Below are positions 54,313 to 63,105 of a stretch of DNA of 64,000 nt, piece by piece. The translations under genes were made by a program, and so were the position numbers. Numbering within the stretch: the first letter of the stretch is position 1; every line of letters starts with the position of its first letter. This DNA is from WHSO01 sp963732875 (GTDB lineage: Bacteria > Pseudomonadota > Alphaproteobacteria > SMXQ01): NCBI GenBank assembly GCA_963732875.1, contig CAVTBD010000002.1, positions 1 to 64,000 of the forward strand, given 5' to 3'. Below the pieces are notes generated by a model. It saw nothing but the letters and a program-made list of their open reading frames with translations. It was not told the origin of the DNA and made no database searches.

Positions 54313-55836
54313 ATGGGCCGCTACCGTATTCAGTTCGTTGCATCGGAGATTTTTCCGCTCGCCAAGACCGGGGGGCTGGCTGACGTTTCGGCCGCGCTTC
54401 CGGCTGCGCTTGCGCGCATGGGGGCGGACGTCCGGTTGGTCATGCCGGGCTACGAGGAAGCGCTGGACCGGGCCGAGCACCTCCGTACCATCGGCGTGCT
54501 CGACGACGTACTCGGGTTCGGCGAAGTCCGCATCCTTGCCGGTCGCACGCCCGACACTGGCCTGCCCGTCAGCCTGATCGACATTCCCGCGCTCTACCGC
54601 GACGGAGGCGGCATCTATCTCAATGCCGACGGCAGCGACCGCGACAACAACGCGGTCCGGTTCGCGGCCCTGTCCCATGCGGCGGTCGAGATCGCGCTCG
54701 GCAAGGCCGGTTCCGACTGGCGTGCCAACGTGGTTCACTGTAACGACTGGCATACCGGACTGATTCCGGTGCTGCTGCGCCACGAAGACCCGCGCGGTCG
54801 CCCGGCGACGGTGTTCACGATCCACAACATGGCCTATCAGGGCCAGTTCCCGATCGAGCAGTACGACCAGCTGGGCGTGCCGGGCGTGCCTGGTGCGTTC
54901 GAAGGCCTTGAGTTCTACGGTCGCGGCAACCTGCTCAAGGCCGGCCTCCAGTTCGCCGACTTTCTGACCGCGGTAAGTCCAACCTACGCCTGCGAGATTC
55001 AAACCCCGGAATGCGGCTACGGCCTTGAGGGAGTGGTGGCGGCCCGGGCCTCGCGCCTCAAGGGCATCCTCAATGGCATCGACGGCGCATTCTGGAGCCC
55101 AACCGGCAACCGCTGGCTGGCGGCGAGCTATTCCCAGCGCGACATCTCCGGCAAGCGTCAGTGCAAGCGCGATCTGCAGCGCGAGCTCGGCCTGATCGAG
55201 AATGACAATGCGCCGCTGATGGTATTCATCGGGCGGCTGACCTGGCAGAAGATGGCCGACGTGATGCGCGACGTGCTGCCGCAGATACTCAAGCGCGAGC
55301 CCGACCGGCAGTTCGCGCTCCTGGGCCAGGGCGACCGCGACATCGAGATCGGGTTCCGCACGCTCGCGCTCGCCTTCCCGGGGCGCGTCGCTGTGCACAT
55401 CGGTTATTCCGAGGAACGCGCCCACCGCCTGCATGCGGGCGGTGACATCCTCATCCACGGCTCACGCTACGAGCCGTGCGGCCTGACCCAGCTCTATGCC
55501 ATGCGTTTCGGCACGCCGCCGATCGTGCGGCCGGTGGGTGGGCTCGCCGACACCGTGATCCATGCCAGCGAGAGGGCCATCGCCGATGGCACTGCGACCG
55601 GCTTCCACTTCGAGGAAGCGACCGCCGAGGCCAAGCTCGACGCCATTGATGCGGCCGTTGCGCTCTATCGGCAGCCGCTCACGTGGCGGCGCCTGCAGCT
55701 CGCGGCCATGAGCTCCGACTTCAACTGGGAACGCTCGGCACGCGAATACCTCGGCGTCTATGACCGCCTGCTGCCACGCGGGCCGGAAACCATGGGATTC
55801 GACCGTGCCCATGGGCTGGGGAAGGAAATCGCCTAG
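54313..55836 (+). CDS. glgA: Glycogen synthase (ADP-glucose type)
   Basis: A 507-residue GT5 glycosyltransferase adding glucose from ADP-glucose to the glycogen chain. The substrate-binding motif is PLAKTGGLADVSAALPAAL at the N-terminus. HCNDWHTGLIPVLL and TIHNMAYQGQFPIEQYDQ follow, and the C-terminal donor-site motif is SRYEPCGLTQLYAMRFGT. The ATG at 54313 follows GGAAGGGG; a TTG six codons upstream is less likely. No glgC lies in the window. Confidence 0.95.
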   Translation: MGRYRIQFVASEIFPLAKTGGLADVSAALPAALARMGADVRLVMPGYEEALDRAEHLRTIGVLDDVLGFGEVRILAGRTPDTGLPVSLIDIPALYRDGGGIYLNADGSDRDNNAVRFAALSHAAVEIALGKAGSDWRANVVHCNDWHTGLIPVLLRHEDPRGRPATVFTIHNMAYQGQFPIEQYDQLGVPGVPGAFEGLEFYGRGNLLKAGLQFADFLTAVSPTYACEIQTPECGYGLEGVVAARASRLKGILNGIDGAFWSPTGNRWLAASYSQRDISGKRQCKRDLQRELGLIENDNAPLMVFIGRLTWQKMADVMRDVLPQILKREPDRQFALLGQGDRDIEIGFRTLALAFPGRVAVHIGYSEERAHRLHAGGDILIHGSRYEPCGLTQLYAMRFGTPPIVRPVGGLADTVIHASERAIADGTATGFHFEEATAEAKLDAIDAAVALYRQPLTWRRLQLAAMSSDFNWERSAREYLGVYDRLLPRGPETMGFDRAHGLGKEIA

Positions 55837-55929
55837 CATTCCGCGCTGCCGATCGCGGAAGGGCGAGCCCGGGCACGGTTGCTGTGCGGCCACGGGGGCC
55901 GCGCCTCGAAGCGAAAGGGAGATAACGGA

Positions 55930-56202
55930 ATGCTGATCGCCAGCGACGAAACCATCCTGCAGAAAGTGCGCGAGCGCGCTTACGCCATCTGGGAGCGCGA
56001 GGGGCGGCCGGACGGTCGCGACAGGGAGCACTGGACGATGGCCGAGAAGGAAGTGACGCCGATGTCGCTGTCGGCCAAGCCGGTGAAGAAAGCGGCCAAC
56101 GGCGCTGCCAAGGCGGCCCCCAAGACGCGGGCCGCCAGTGCCGCTGCCAAGGTGACCCCCAAGACTACCCGGCGCAAGGCGAGCCCGGCCAAATCGAAAT
56201 AA
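55930..56202 (+). CDS. DUF2934 protein with histone-H1-like Lys/Ala tail
   Basis: A 90-residue protein. Residues 7-40 match DUF2934 (RAYAIWEREGRPDGRDREHW, then MAEKE). The remaining half is an Ala/Lys/Pro-rich tail (KKAANGAAKAAPKTRAA) ending KASPAKSK, like bacterial H1-type DNA-binding tails. Function is unknown. It is 93 bases after glgA; DUF2934 genes often sit near carbohydrate metabolism genes in my experience. AGGGAG precedes the ATG. Confidence 0.82.
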   Translation: MLIASDETILQKVRERAYAIWEREGRPDGRDREHWTMAEKEVTPMSLSAKPVKKAANGAAKAAPKTRAASAAAKVTPKTTRRKASPAKSK

Positions 56203-56235
56203 CGTCTCCTCGGGACTGTCGCGTGGGGCGGTCGC

Positions 56236-57246
56236 CTAGAGTGAGCGCGCGACCACGTTTTCAGGCCGGCCCGCGACGAAGGCCGTGATATTGCGCACCG
56301 TGGTGTCGACGATGCGCGCGGTCGCTTCCCGCGTGAAGAAGGCGCTGTGCGGCGTCACCACTACGTTCGGCATGTTGAGCAGCACATGGTCGGCCACAAG
56401 GTCGGTGAGATCGCGGCCGTTAGGGAATCGCGAGCAAATCAGTTCGGCCTCCTCGCGGATCAGCGGCTCCTCGGGCAATACGTCGAGCCCGGCGCCGGCG
56501 ATCTTGCCGTCGCGCAATCCCCGCACCAGGGCGCGCACGTCGATGAGGTCGCCCCGCGCGGTATTGACGACGACGACGCCATCCTTCATCCGGGCAATGG
56601 TTTCCTCAGAGATCAGGTGGTGCGTCGCCGGCATCGACGGCACGTGAAGGCTGATCACGTCGGCTTCGTGCAGGAGCGTTTCTAAATCCACGTAGCTGAA
56701 TCCCGCAAGCGCGCGCAACGCCTCGTCGTGGTGCGGGTCATGGCCGAGCACGCGCATGCCGAAACCGAGTCCGATGCGGACCACGTGCCGGCCGATGCTG
56801 CCGGTCCCGATCACTCCCAGCGTGCGGCCTTGGAGATCGAAGCCGATCAGGTCGCCGGGAGAGAAGTGTCCTGTCCGTGCCCGCGCCGAGGCTTCGATCA
56901 GCCGGTGACTGATGGCGAGCAGCAGGGCGAACACGTGTTCGGCGACGGTATTCTCGCCGTAGCTCGGCACGTTGCAGACCGTCACGCCGTGCCGTGCGCA
57001 AGCCGCCAGATCGATATGGTCGAAACCGGTGGAGCGGGTGGCGATCAGCTTGAGCCCCGGCATGGCATCGAGAATGGCATTGTCGATGCGGGAATAGATG
57101 AAGATCGCCGCCACATCGGCGTCGCCATGTTGGCGGGCGAGGTCGGGCGTGAGCGGCGTCTTGACCGTGACCACGTCGTGGACGGGAGACAACGCCCGGA
57201 AGGCGGCCAGTTCGCGGTCTTCGGCCTCGAAAACGACGATCTTCAT
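56236..57246 (-). CDS. D-2-hydroxyacid dehydrogenase (D-lactate dehydrogenase-like)
   Basis: A 336-residue NAD-dependent dehydrogenase. The Rossmann motif is LGVIGTGSIGRHVVRIG. Catalytic residues are Arg in VNTARGDLIDV, Glu in DVLPEEPLI and His in VTPHSAFFTREA. The region KLIATRSTGFDHIDL and NVPSYGENTVAEHVFALLL matches the D-lactate branch of the family. It likely interconverts pyruvate and D-lactate. The ATG at 57246 starts the conserved domain (MKIVVFEAEDREL); the ribosome-binding site is weak, and the frame extends upstream without similarity. It is convergent with the DUF2934 gene. Confidence 0.87.
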   Translation of the reverse strand: MKIVVFEAEDRELAAFRALSPVHDVVTVKTPLTPDLARQHGDADVAAIFIYSRIDNAILDAMPGLKLIATRSTGFDHIDLAACARHGVTVCNVPSYGENTVAEHVFALLLAISHRLIEASARARTGHFSPGDLIGFDLQGRTLGVIGTGSIGRHVVRIGLGFGMRVLGHDPHHDEALRALAGFSYVDLETLLHEADVISLHVPSMPATHHLISEETIARMKDGVVVVNTARGDLIDVRALVRGLRDGKIAGAGLDVLPEEPLIREEAELICSRFPNGRDLTDLVADHVLLNMPNVVVTPHSAFFTREATARIVDTTVRNITAFVAGRPENVVARSL

Positions 57247-57423
57247 GGGCGGTGGCCGGATCCGTGGTGGATGTTGCGGCGGCAGGTGGCAACACATGAC
57301 CTGCATGCCATCATCCGCCGTTTCCGTGACAGGATATCGGAACGATCCGCCGGGCGGGTCATAAATTTTCGGATTGCAAGCGGCCGCGGCGCCCCGGGGC
57401 ACGTTACCGGAATGCGGCTTCAA

Positions 57424-58371
57424 TCACCATTCGACGGTCTGGACGAAATGCTGGGCGGCGAAGTGGTAGGTCTCGCGAACAAGGTGTTCGGTATGATCGT
57501 CGCGTACCCCCTTGAACTTCTCCCAGTGCGCGAGCAGGTCCTCCCATTTGAGGTAGACCTGTCTTAATTCGTCGCGCGTGAGGCGGATGTAGTCGATCTG
57601 CGCGTCGAAGCGCTTGAGCGTGTTGAGGATTTCGCCGGTATTCGCGTCGAACGACACGAACTTGGCGAAAATCTCCTTGATCGGGGTATCGAGCAGGGAG
57701 TTGCAGCGCGTGATCGATTCACGCATGGCCTTCTCGTCGCGGTAGGCCGAAAACAGTGTCTTGAGACCCGCCTGGATGCGGCGGACGGGTTGCAGCTTTT
57801 CGTGCAGGGCCTCCACATAGGCCAGTTCCTGGCCGAGCTTTTCGACCTGTTCCATCACCTGTTTCACGCCGCCTTCGCCGAGTTCCAGCTTCTGGGCGAG
57901 TTCTTCGTAGGCCTGCTTGACCAGATTCTGGGTTTCCTTGTCCTCGACCCGCGCAACGGCGTCCTCCGGCTCGAGGTCGGCGAGGTCCTCGCCGGTTTTC
58001 CAGCTCACGATCTGCAGGGCGACGCGGGCCCTGGCGAGGGTCAGGTATTGCTCTTCCACCATCCATGGGGCCCGGCCGCTGATCACGTCGGTCGGGATGG
58101 AGTCCCCGGGATAGACCCGGCGGACGTATTGCAGCGCCTGGGCGGCGTACTGCATCAGCTTCTCGTCCTGGGAACCGGGCGCGATCTCGAACGACAGGCG
58201 AATCTGATGGACGGGCACCGCCGCCACGATGTCCCCCATGGGCACATAGAGCGATACTTCCTTGCCGTCCGCGCTCCTGCGGAACACGCAGCCCTCGATC
58301 TTGAACAGGCTGTGCTGGAAGTTGAAGTCGATGTTTTCCTTGTAGGAAAGCTCGTCAAGCGTAGCGGTCAT
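57424..58371 (-). CDS. Conserved hypothetical protein, soluble and coiled-coil rich
   Basis: A 315-residue protein of unknown family. It has no signal peptide or membrane helix. The first ~95 residues look globular (SLYVPMGDIVAAVPVHQIRL), and residues ~120-290 are highly charged and helical with likely coiled coils (GGVKQVMEQVEKLGQELAYV reduced; IKEIFAKFVSFDANTGEIL). Codon use is like its neighbours, so it looks native. It stands alone with a divergent VOC gene upstream. Confidence 0.7.
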   Translation of the reverse strand: MTATLDELSYKENIDFNFQHSLFKIEGCVFRRSADGKEVSLYVPMGDIVAAVPVHQIRLSFEIAPGSQDEKLMQYAAQALQYVRRVYPGDSIPTDVISGRAPWMVEEQYLTLARARVALQIVSWKTGEDLADLEPEDAVARVEDKETQNLVKQAYEELAQKLELGEGGVKQVMEQVEKLGQELAYVEALHEKLQPVRRIQAGLKTLFSAYRDEKAMRESITRCNSLLDTPIKEIFAKFVSFDANTGEILNTLKRFDAQIDYIRLTRDELRQVYLKWEDLLAHWEKFKGVRDDHTEHLVRETYHFAAQHFVQTVEW

Positions 58372-58543
58372 CAGGCCTGGATCCCGTCCCTATATGGCGG
58401 AAAGTCTAGGAAATACAGGTTAATAGAGAGTTGAAAGGCGGAAAATCCGACCGCTTGGGCGGCCCTGCCGGTGGCGCGGAAGGGCATGGAAATTCAGCTG
58501 TTTTCGGCTATCCTAGGGCAACGAAATTCATAAGGAGGAACCC

Positions 58544-59116
58544 ATGGACGGACATACCGAGACCGAAGCGCGGCGCGACACGGCCGCATCGTCCGAGAAA
58601 TTCCACCCGGATACCTACAAGGGTACGTCTCCGATCCAGGTCAACAAGCTCGGCCACATGGTCTACGAGGTGACCGACGTCGAGCGGACCGTGAAGTTCT
58701 GGACCGAGGTCATGGGCTTCAAGGAGACCGACCGCAACGAGCACGGCATGGTGTTCTTCCGCTGCAACGCGGACCATCACGCCATCGGCCTCAAGCCCGC
58801 CAAGGGCAAGACGAAGCGGGAGCTCAAGGCCGGGCTCCAGATGGAGCACCTCGCCATGGAGGTGGACAACATCGACGTGCTGTTCAAGGCGCGCGACTTC
58901 CTCAAGGCGAACAATATTCCGATCGTATTCGAAGGCCGCAAGGGGGCGGGCTGCAACATCTCCATCAACTTCCTCGACCCCGACGGCTACGAGTTCGAGA
59001 TCTACTGCCAGATGGATCAGGTCGACGAATCGGGCCGCCTGCGGCCGCCCGAACAGTTCCGCCGGGTCAAGTCGCTGGAAGAGGCCCGCGACAATCCGGT
59101 GCCCAAGAAGTGGTAG
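58544..59116 (+). CDS. VOC-superfamily (glyoxalase/extradiol dioxygenase-like) protein
   Basis: A 190-residue vicinal-oxygen-chelate protein. The likely metal ligands are His in NKLGHMVYEV, His in QMEHLAMEVDN and Glu in GYEFEIYCQMD. An extra N-terminal stretch of ~30 residues precedes the domain. The reaction is unknown; members include glyoxalase I and extradiol dioxygenases. TAAGGAGGA gives a strong ribosome-binding site. A terminator follows. Confidence 0.85.
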   Translation: MDGHTETEARRDTAASSEKFHPDTYKGTSPIQVNKLGHMVYEVTDVERTVKFWTEVMGFKETDRNEHGMVFFRCNADHHAIGLKPAKGKTKRELKAGLQMEHLAMEVDNIDVLFKARDFLKANNIPIVFEGRKGAGCNISINFLDPDGYEFEIYCQMDQVDESGRLRPPEQFRRVKSLEEARDNPVPKKW

Positions 59117-59137
59117 GACGTCTCCGATAACGCAAGG

Positions 59138-59164
59138 ACGGCGGCCCGATCGGCCGCCGTTTTT
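59138..59164 (+). terminator. Rho-independent terminator after the VOC gene
   Basis: A 9-bp perfect stem ACGGCGGCC / GGCCGCCGT with a 5-base loop, followed by a run of T. Confidence 0.9.
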
Positions 59165-59240
59165 GCATGGCGGGCGCAATGCACTTCCTCCGGCCGGAAG
59201 TGGCGGCTAGGCTGGCGCCTTCAGGCAAGGTCACGAGGCT

Positions 59241-60785
59241 ATGAGCAGCGCAGTATCGTCAGGCCGGGCACCGTCCGAGACCCATCGTGCCAATACCCTC
59301 GTGGCGCGGCGTCTCGGGATCGACACCCATCATCATCCCATCGTCCTCATGCGGAAGGACTGCAGTGTCTGCCGGTCCGAGGGATTCGGTGCCCATGCCC
59401 GCGTCCGGCTCCAACTCGGCGAAAAGTGGACCATCGCCACGCTGCTGCATGTGACCTCGACATTGCTCCAGGAAGGGGAGATCGGCCTTTCCGAAGCGGC
59501 GATCACCAGCCTCGGCGCCCATGACGGCGACATGATTGCGATCAGCCATCCGTTGCCGGTGGTTTCGATGAGCCGCGTCCGCGGCAAGATTTACGGCGAG
59601 AAGCTGGAGGCGGACGCCTTTCGCGCCATCGTCGAGGACCTCGTGGAAGGACGCTATTCCGATGTCGAGACGTCGGCCTTCGTGACGGCGTGTTCGGCCC
59701 GTCCCCTCGACCATGACGAGATGATTGGTCTCACCCATGCCATGGTCGATGTCGGCGACCGGATCGACTGGGGCGTCACGCCTGTTCTCGACAAGCATTG
59801 CGTCGGCGGGCTGCCCGGCAACCGGACCACGCCCATCCTGGTGCCGATCGTCGCCGCTTGCGGGCTGGTGATCCCGAAGACATCGTCGCGGGCGATCACC
59901 TCGCCGGCGGGCACGGCGGATACCATGGAAACGCTGGCACCGATAAATCTCGACATCGCGCGCATGCGCCATGTGGTGGAAACGGAGGGCGGTTGTATCG
60001 TCTGGGGCGGCGCGGTCCGCCTGTCGCCCGCCGACGACATTCTTATCCGCGTGGAGCGCGCGCTCGACATCGACAGCGAGGGGCAACTGGTTGCCTCCGT
60101 CCTGTCCAAGAAGATCGCTGCCGGGGCGACCCATGTCGTGCTCGATCTGCCCGTGGGGCCGACCGCCAAGGTTCGGAGCGTGCAGGCCGCCGACCAGGTG
60201 GCCGCGGATCTCGGCGTTGTCGCCAAGTCTTTCGGCCTCAGCATCACTACGGTGCGAAGCGATGGCACACAGCCAGTCGGTCGCGGTCTGGGTCCGGCGC
60301 TCGAGGCGCGCGACGTCGTCGCCGTGCTCAAGAACGAGCCCGATGCGCCCCAGGACCTGCGTCATCGCGCACTGGTGCTGGCGGCGGCGCTGCTCGAACT
60401 GGGGCAAGCGGCGAAGCCGGGGCAGGGGATGGCGCTGGCAGAGCGTGTGCTCGCGGACGGACGCGCCTGGGCCAAGATGCAGGCGATCTGCGAGGCCCAG
60501 GGCGGCATGCGCGTACCTCCCACCGCGCCTCACCGGCGCCCGGTATTGGCTGCGGCGGCGGGCGTGGTCAGTGCGATCGATAACAGACGTATCGCTCGGG
60601 TCGCCAAGCTCGCCGGCGCGCCGGAAGCCTGGGCTGCGGGCATCGAGCGTCACAAATGGGTGGGTGACCGGGTGGAGCGGGGCGAGCCGCTCTATACCAT
60701 CCACGCGGAATCGCCGGGCGAGCTTGACTATGCGCTCACCTATGCGGAAGCCAATGGCCCCATCGTCACCGTGGATCCGGCGTGA
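59241..60785 (+). CDS. Thymidine/AMP phosphorylase family protein (AMP phosphorylase type)
   Basis: A 514-residue nucleoside phosphorylase-fold protein. The phosphate-binding segment reads LDKHCVGGLPGNRTTPILV, close to the KHSxGGxPGN form of archaeal AMP phosphorylase rather than the KHSTGGVGD of thymidine phosphorylase. PKTSSRAITSPAGTADTME is also shared with that group. An N-terminal extension of ~95 residues (ATPase-like fold in archaeal relatives) is present. AMP phosphorylase yields adenine and ribose-1,5-bisphosphate. The stop overlaps the GTG of the PRPP synthetase gene. Confidence 0.8.
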   Translation: MSSAVSSGRAPSETHRANTLVARRLGIDTHHHPIVLMRKDCSVCRSEGFGAHARVRLQLGEKWTIATLLHVTSTLLQEGEIGLSEAAITSLGAHDGDMIAISHPLPVVSMSRVRGKIYGEKLEADAFRAIVEDLVEGRYSDVETSAFVTACSARPLDHDEMIGLTHAMVDVGDRIDWGVTPVLDKHCVGGLPGNRTTPILVPIVAACGLVIPKTSSRAITSPAGTADTMETLAPINLDIARMRHVVETEGGCIVWGGAVRLSPADDILIRVERALDIDSEGQLVASVLSKKIAAGATHVVLDLPVGPTAKVRSVQAADQVAADLGVVAKSFGLSITTVRSDGTQPVGRGLGPALEARDVVAVLKNEPDAPQDLRHRALVLAAALLELGQAAKPGQGMALAERVLADGRAWAKMQAICEAQGGMRVPPTAPHRRPVLAAAAGVVSAIDNRRIARVAKLAGAPEAWAAGIERHKWVGDRVERGEPLYTIHAESPGELDYALTYAEANGPIVTVDPA

Positions 60786-61696
60786 GTGTCATGCGGGTTG
60801 TCGCCATGCCGGGCAACGACGTGCTGGCGACGGCGCTCGCCGCGCGGCTCGGGCTCGCCCTGGTGCCTGCCGAAATCCGCCGCTTCCCGGACCGGGAAAC
60901 CTACCTACGCTTCACTGGCGACCTGAAGGACGACGATCTCGCCATGGTGTGCACGCTCGATCGCCCCGACGACAAATTCCTGGCGCTCGACTTTGCCGTG
61001 GAGACGGCGCGCGAGCTCGGCGCGCGCTCGGTCGGCCTGGTGGCGCCCTATCTTGCCTACATGCGCCAGGACAAGAGGTTTCACGACGGCGAGGCGGTAA
61101 CCTCGCGGCTCTTCGCCGGGCTCGTCTCGCGCGCCTTCGACTGGATGGTGACCGTCGATCCGCACCTGCATCGCTGGAAGGCCCTGTCCGACATCTACAC
61201 GATTCCAACCCGGGTGGTGCACGCGGCACCATTGCTCGCGCGATGGATACGCGAGTTCGTCGCCGATCCCGTGCTGATCGGTCCCGACAGCGAAAGCGCC
61301 CAGTGGGTCGCGGCGGTCGCGGGCGATGCCGGTGCGCCCCATGTGGTGCTGGAAAAGACGCGCCATGGAGACCGTTCGGTGGACATCTCCTTGCCCGACG
61401 TCGACCAGTGGCGGGGACGTACACCGGTTCTGGTCGACGACATCATTTCCTCGGGCCGGACCATGGTCGAGACTGTACGCCGCCTCCGGGACGTCGGCAT
61501 GTCCGCGCCGGTCTGCGTCGCCGTCCACGGGCTGTTCGCGGACGACGCTCGCCGTCAGTTGCGCGAAGCGGGTGCGTCGTCGGTGGTCACCACCAATACC
61601 GTGCCGAACCCGGATGCCGTGATCGATGTTTCGTTTGCGCTGGCGGACGGAATCACGGACCTTCTCGCCGAAGTGCACATCGCTCTCGGCGGGTAG
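60782..61696 (+). CDS. prs: Ribose-phosphate pyrophosphokinase
   Basis: A 304-residue PRPP synthetase family protein making PRPP and AMP from ribose-5-phosphate and ATP. Motifs: RRFPDRETYLRF (in place of FPDGE), VAPYLAYMRQDKRF, the flexible-loop LEKTRHGDRSVDI and the PRPP loop VLVDDIISSGRTM. The loop differs from the usual DDxIDTGGT, so this is a divergent member. It starts with GTG overlapping the previous stop (GTGA). One of its products, AMP, is the substrate of the enzyme type encoded upstream. Confidence 0.83.
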   Translation: MSVMRVVAMPGNDVLATALAARLGLALVPAEIRRFPDRETYLRFTGDLKDDDLAMVCTLDRPDDKFLALDFAVETARELGARSVGLVAPYLAYMRQDKRFHDGEAVTSRLFAGLVSRAFDWMVTVDPHLHRWKALSDIYTIPTRVVHAAPLLARWIREFVADPVLIGPDSESAQWVAAVAGDAGAPHVVLEKTRHGDRSVDISLPDVDQWRGRTPVLVDDIISSGRTMVETVRRLRDVGMSAPVCVAVHGLFADDARRQLREAGASSVVTTNTVPNPDAVIDVSFALADGITDLLAEVHIALGG

Positions 61697-61846
61697 ATCG
61701 ACAACGAAGGGTTGTCTGTCGCCCGGCGAATGACCACCGAGAGGGATTATGCGGTCGAAAAAAGCCTTTCATCCCTAGCCATGCTCCCTATCATTGGCGC
61801 AAATCCGGGCCCGAATGGCCTCTCATCCACAGGGGGAATGACAATC

Positions 61847-62992
61847 ATGAAGAAACTGCCGCTCTTTTTCGCGCTTGCGGCGGGCGCCATCGCCGTCGCC
61901 GCGTTGCCGGCCGTGGCCGCCGAGCTGCCCAAGGCGACCCAGAAGATGCTCAAGGCGCTCAAGATGAAGCCTTCGATTCTGGAGGGGCTCGACAAGGAGC
62001 TTGCCGTGCCGCAGGCCTGGATCGACGGCGCCAGGAAGGAGGGCAAGGTTCGCATCTACACCACCATGCGCCCGAAGCCGTGGAAGAAGATGCACGACAT
62101 CCTGAAGGAGCGGTATCCTTTCATCACCTTCGAGCATTCCGAGGTGCGAGGCGCGTCGCGGCGCTGGGTGCGCCCGCTCGCGGCGTTCAGGGAAGGGCGC
62201 GTGATCACCGACGTGATCATGGATTTCTCGGGCAACGTGTTCCAGTTCCGCGAGGCCAACGCCCTGATCCCGCTCAACGACCTGCCGGGCTACGTCAACA
62301 TTCCCGACTTCGCGCGGCTGCCCGATCACCTGACCGTCGCGGTACGCTCTCGCTACTGGTGCATCGGCTACAACACCAAGCTGGTGAAGAAGGCGGACCT
62401 GCCCAGGACCTGGGACGATCTCGTTGCCAGCGACCGTTTCGCGGGCAAGCGGACCGCGCTCGCCAATCGTCCCGGCCTGTGGCTGCTGAACCTCTGGGAC
62501 CAGAAGGGCGAGGCCTGGGGCAAGGCGTTCACCACCAAGCTGTTCAACAAGCTCGATCCGCAGCTTCGCAAGGAGGGCCTGACCGCGATCCTGCAGCTGG
62601 TCGGGATCGGTGAGGCCCAGATCGTCGTGCCGGCCGCCATGAACCGCGTCGGGCCGCTCGCCAAGAAGGGCGTGCCGGTGGCGCATTATTGCCCGGAGCC
62701 GGTGCCCTATACCGTGTCCGACATGGGCATCTTGAACAAGTCGCCTAACACTTATGCCGCCAGGATCTTCGTCAACTGGTTCATCTCCAAGGAAGGGCAG
62801 ATCGCCCAGTTCTGGGGAAACTCCTCGACGCCGGCGCACAAGGACTTCTACCAGAGCCCGGATTTCATCTTCTATCCCGACGCGGTGAAGGGGAAGAAGA
62901 TGGCCGTGCTCGGGCCCGACGCGCCCAAGACCACGGCAAAGCTGATTACCTTCTGGAACAAGCTGTGGCAGGACCATGGCATGAAGCAGTAG
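61847..62992 (+). CDS. ABC transporter periplasmic substrate-binding protein, family 1
   Basis: A 381-residue secreted receptor. The signal peptide covers about residues 1-24 (cleavage near AVAAELP). YNTKLVKKADLPRTWDDLV and NWFISKEGQIAQFWGNSS are typical of the iron/2-aminoethylphosphonate-type group, as in the protein at 2265-3362. The ATG at 61847 is placed 10 bases after AGGGGG; an ATG three codons earlier is too close to that site. No permease or ATPase gene follows in the window. Confidence 0.87.
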   Translation: MKKLPLFFALAAGAIAVAALPAVAAELPKATQKMLKALKMKPSILEGLDKELAVPQAWIDGARKEGKVRIYTTMRPKPWKKMHDILKERYPFITFEHSEVRGASRRWVRPLAAFREGRVITDVIMDFSGNVFQFREANALIPLNDLPGYVNIPDFARLPDHLTVAVRSRYWCIGYNTKLVKKADLPRTWDDLVASDRFAGKRTALANRPGLWLLNLWDQKGEAWGKAFTTKLFNKLDPQLRKEGLTAILQLVGIGEAQIVVPAAMNRVGPLAKKGVPVAHYCPEPVPYTVSDMGILNKSPNTYAARIFVNWFISKEGQIAQFWGNSSTPAHKDFYQSPDFIFYPDAVKGKKMAVLGPDAPKTTAKLITFWNKLWQDHGMKQ

Positions 62993-63105
62993 GACACCGA
63001 TATCCCGGGCCCGTCGCGCGCCATGGTCGCGGGACGGGTCCAGCGTTCGTAACCGTACACAACGACAAGACGGCCGTGACAACACGGCACGACCGGAGCG
63101 CCTGA

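Noticed and set aside
59971..62613. Plus-strand frame of 880 codons across the AMP phosphorylase, prs and receptor genes
   Set aside because: It overlaps three well-supported genes in another frame and its product is Arg/Ser-rich without any recognisable domain.
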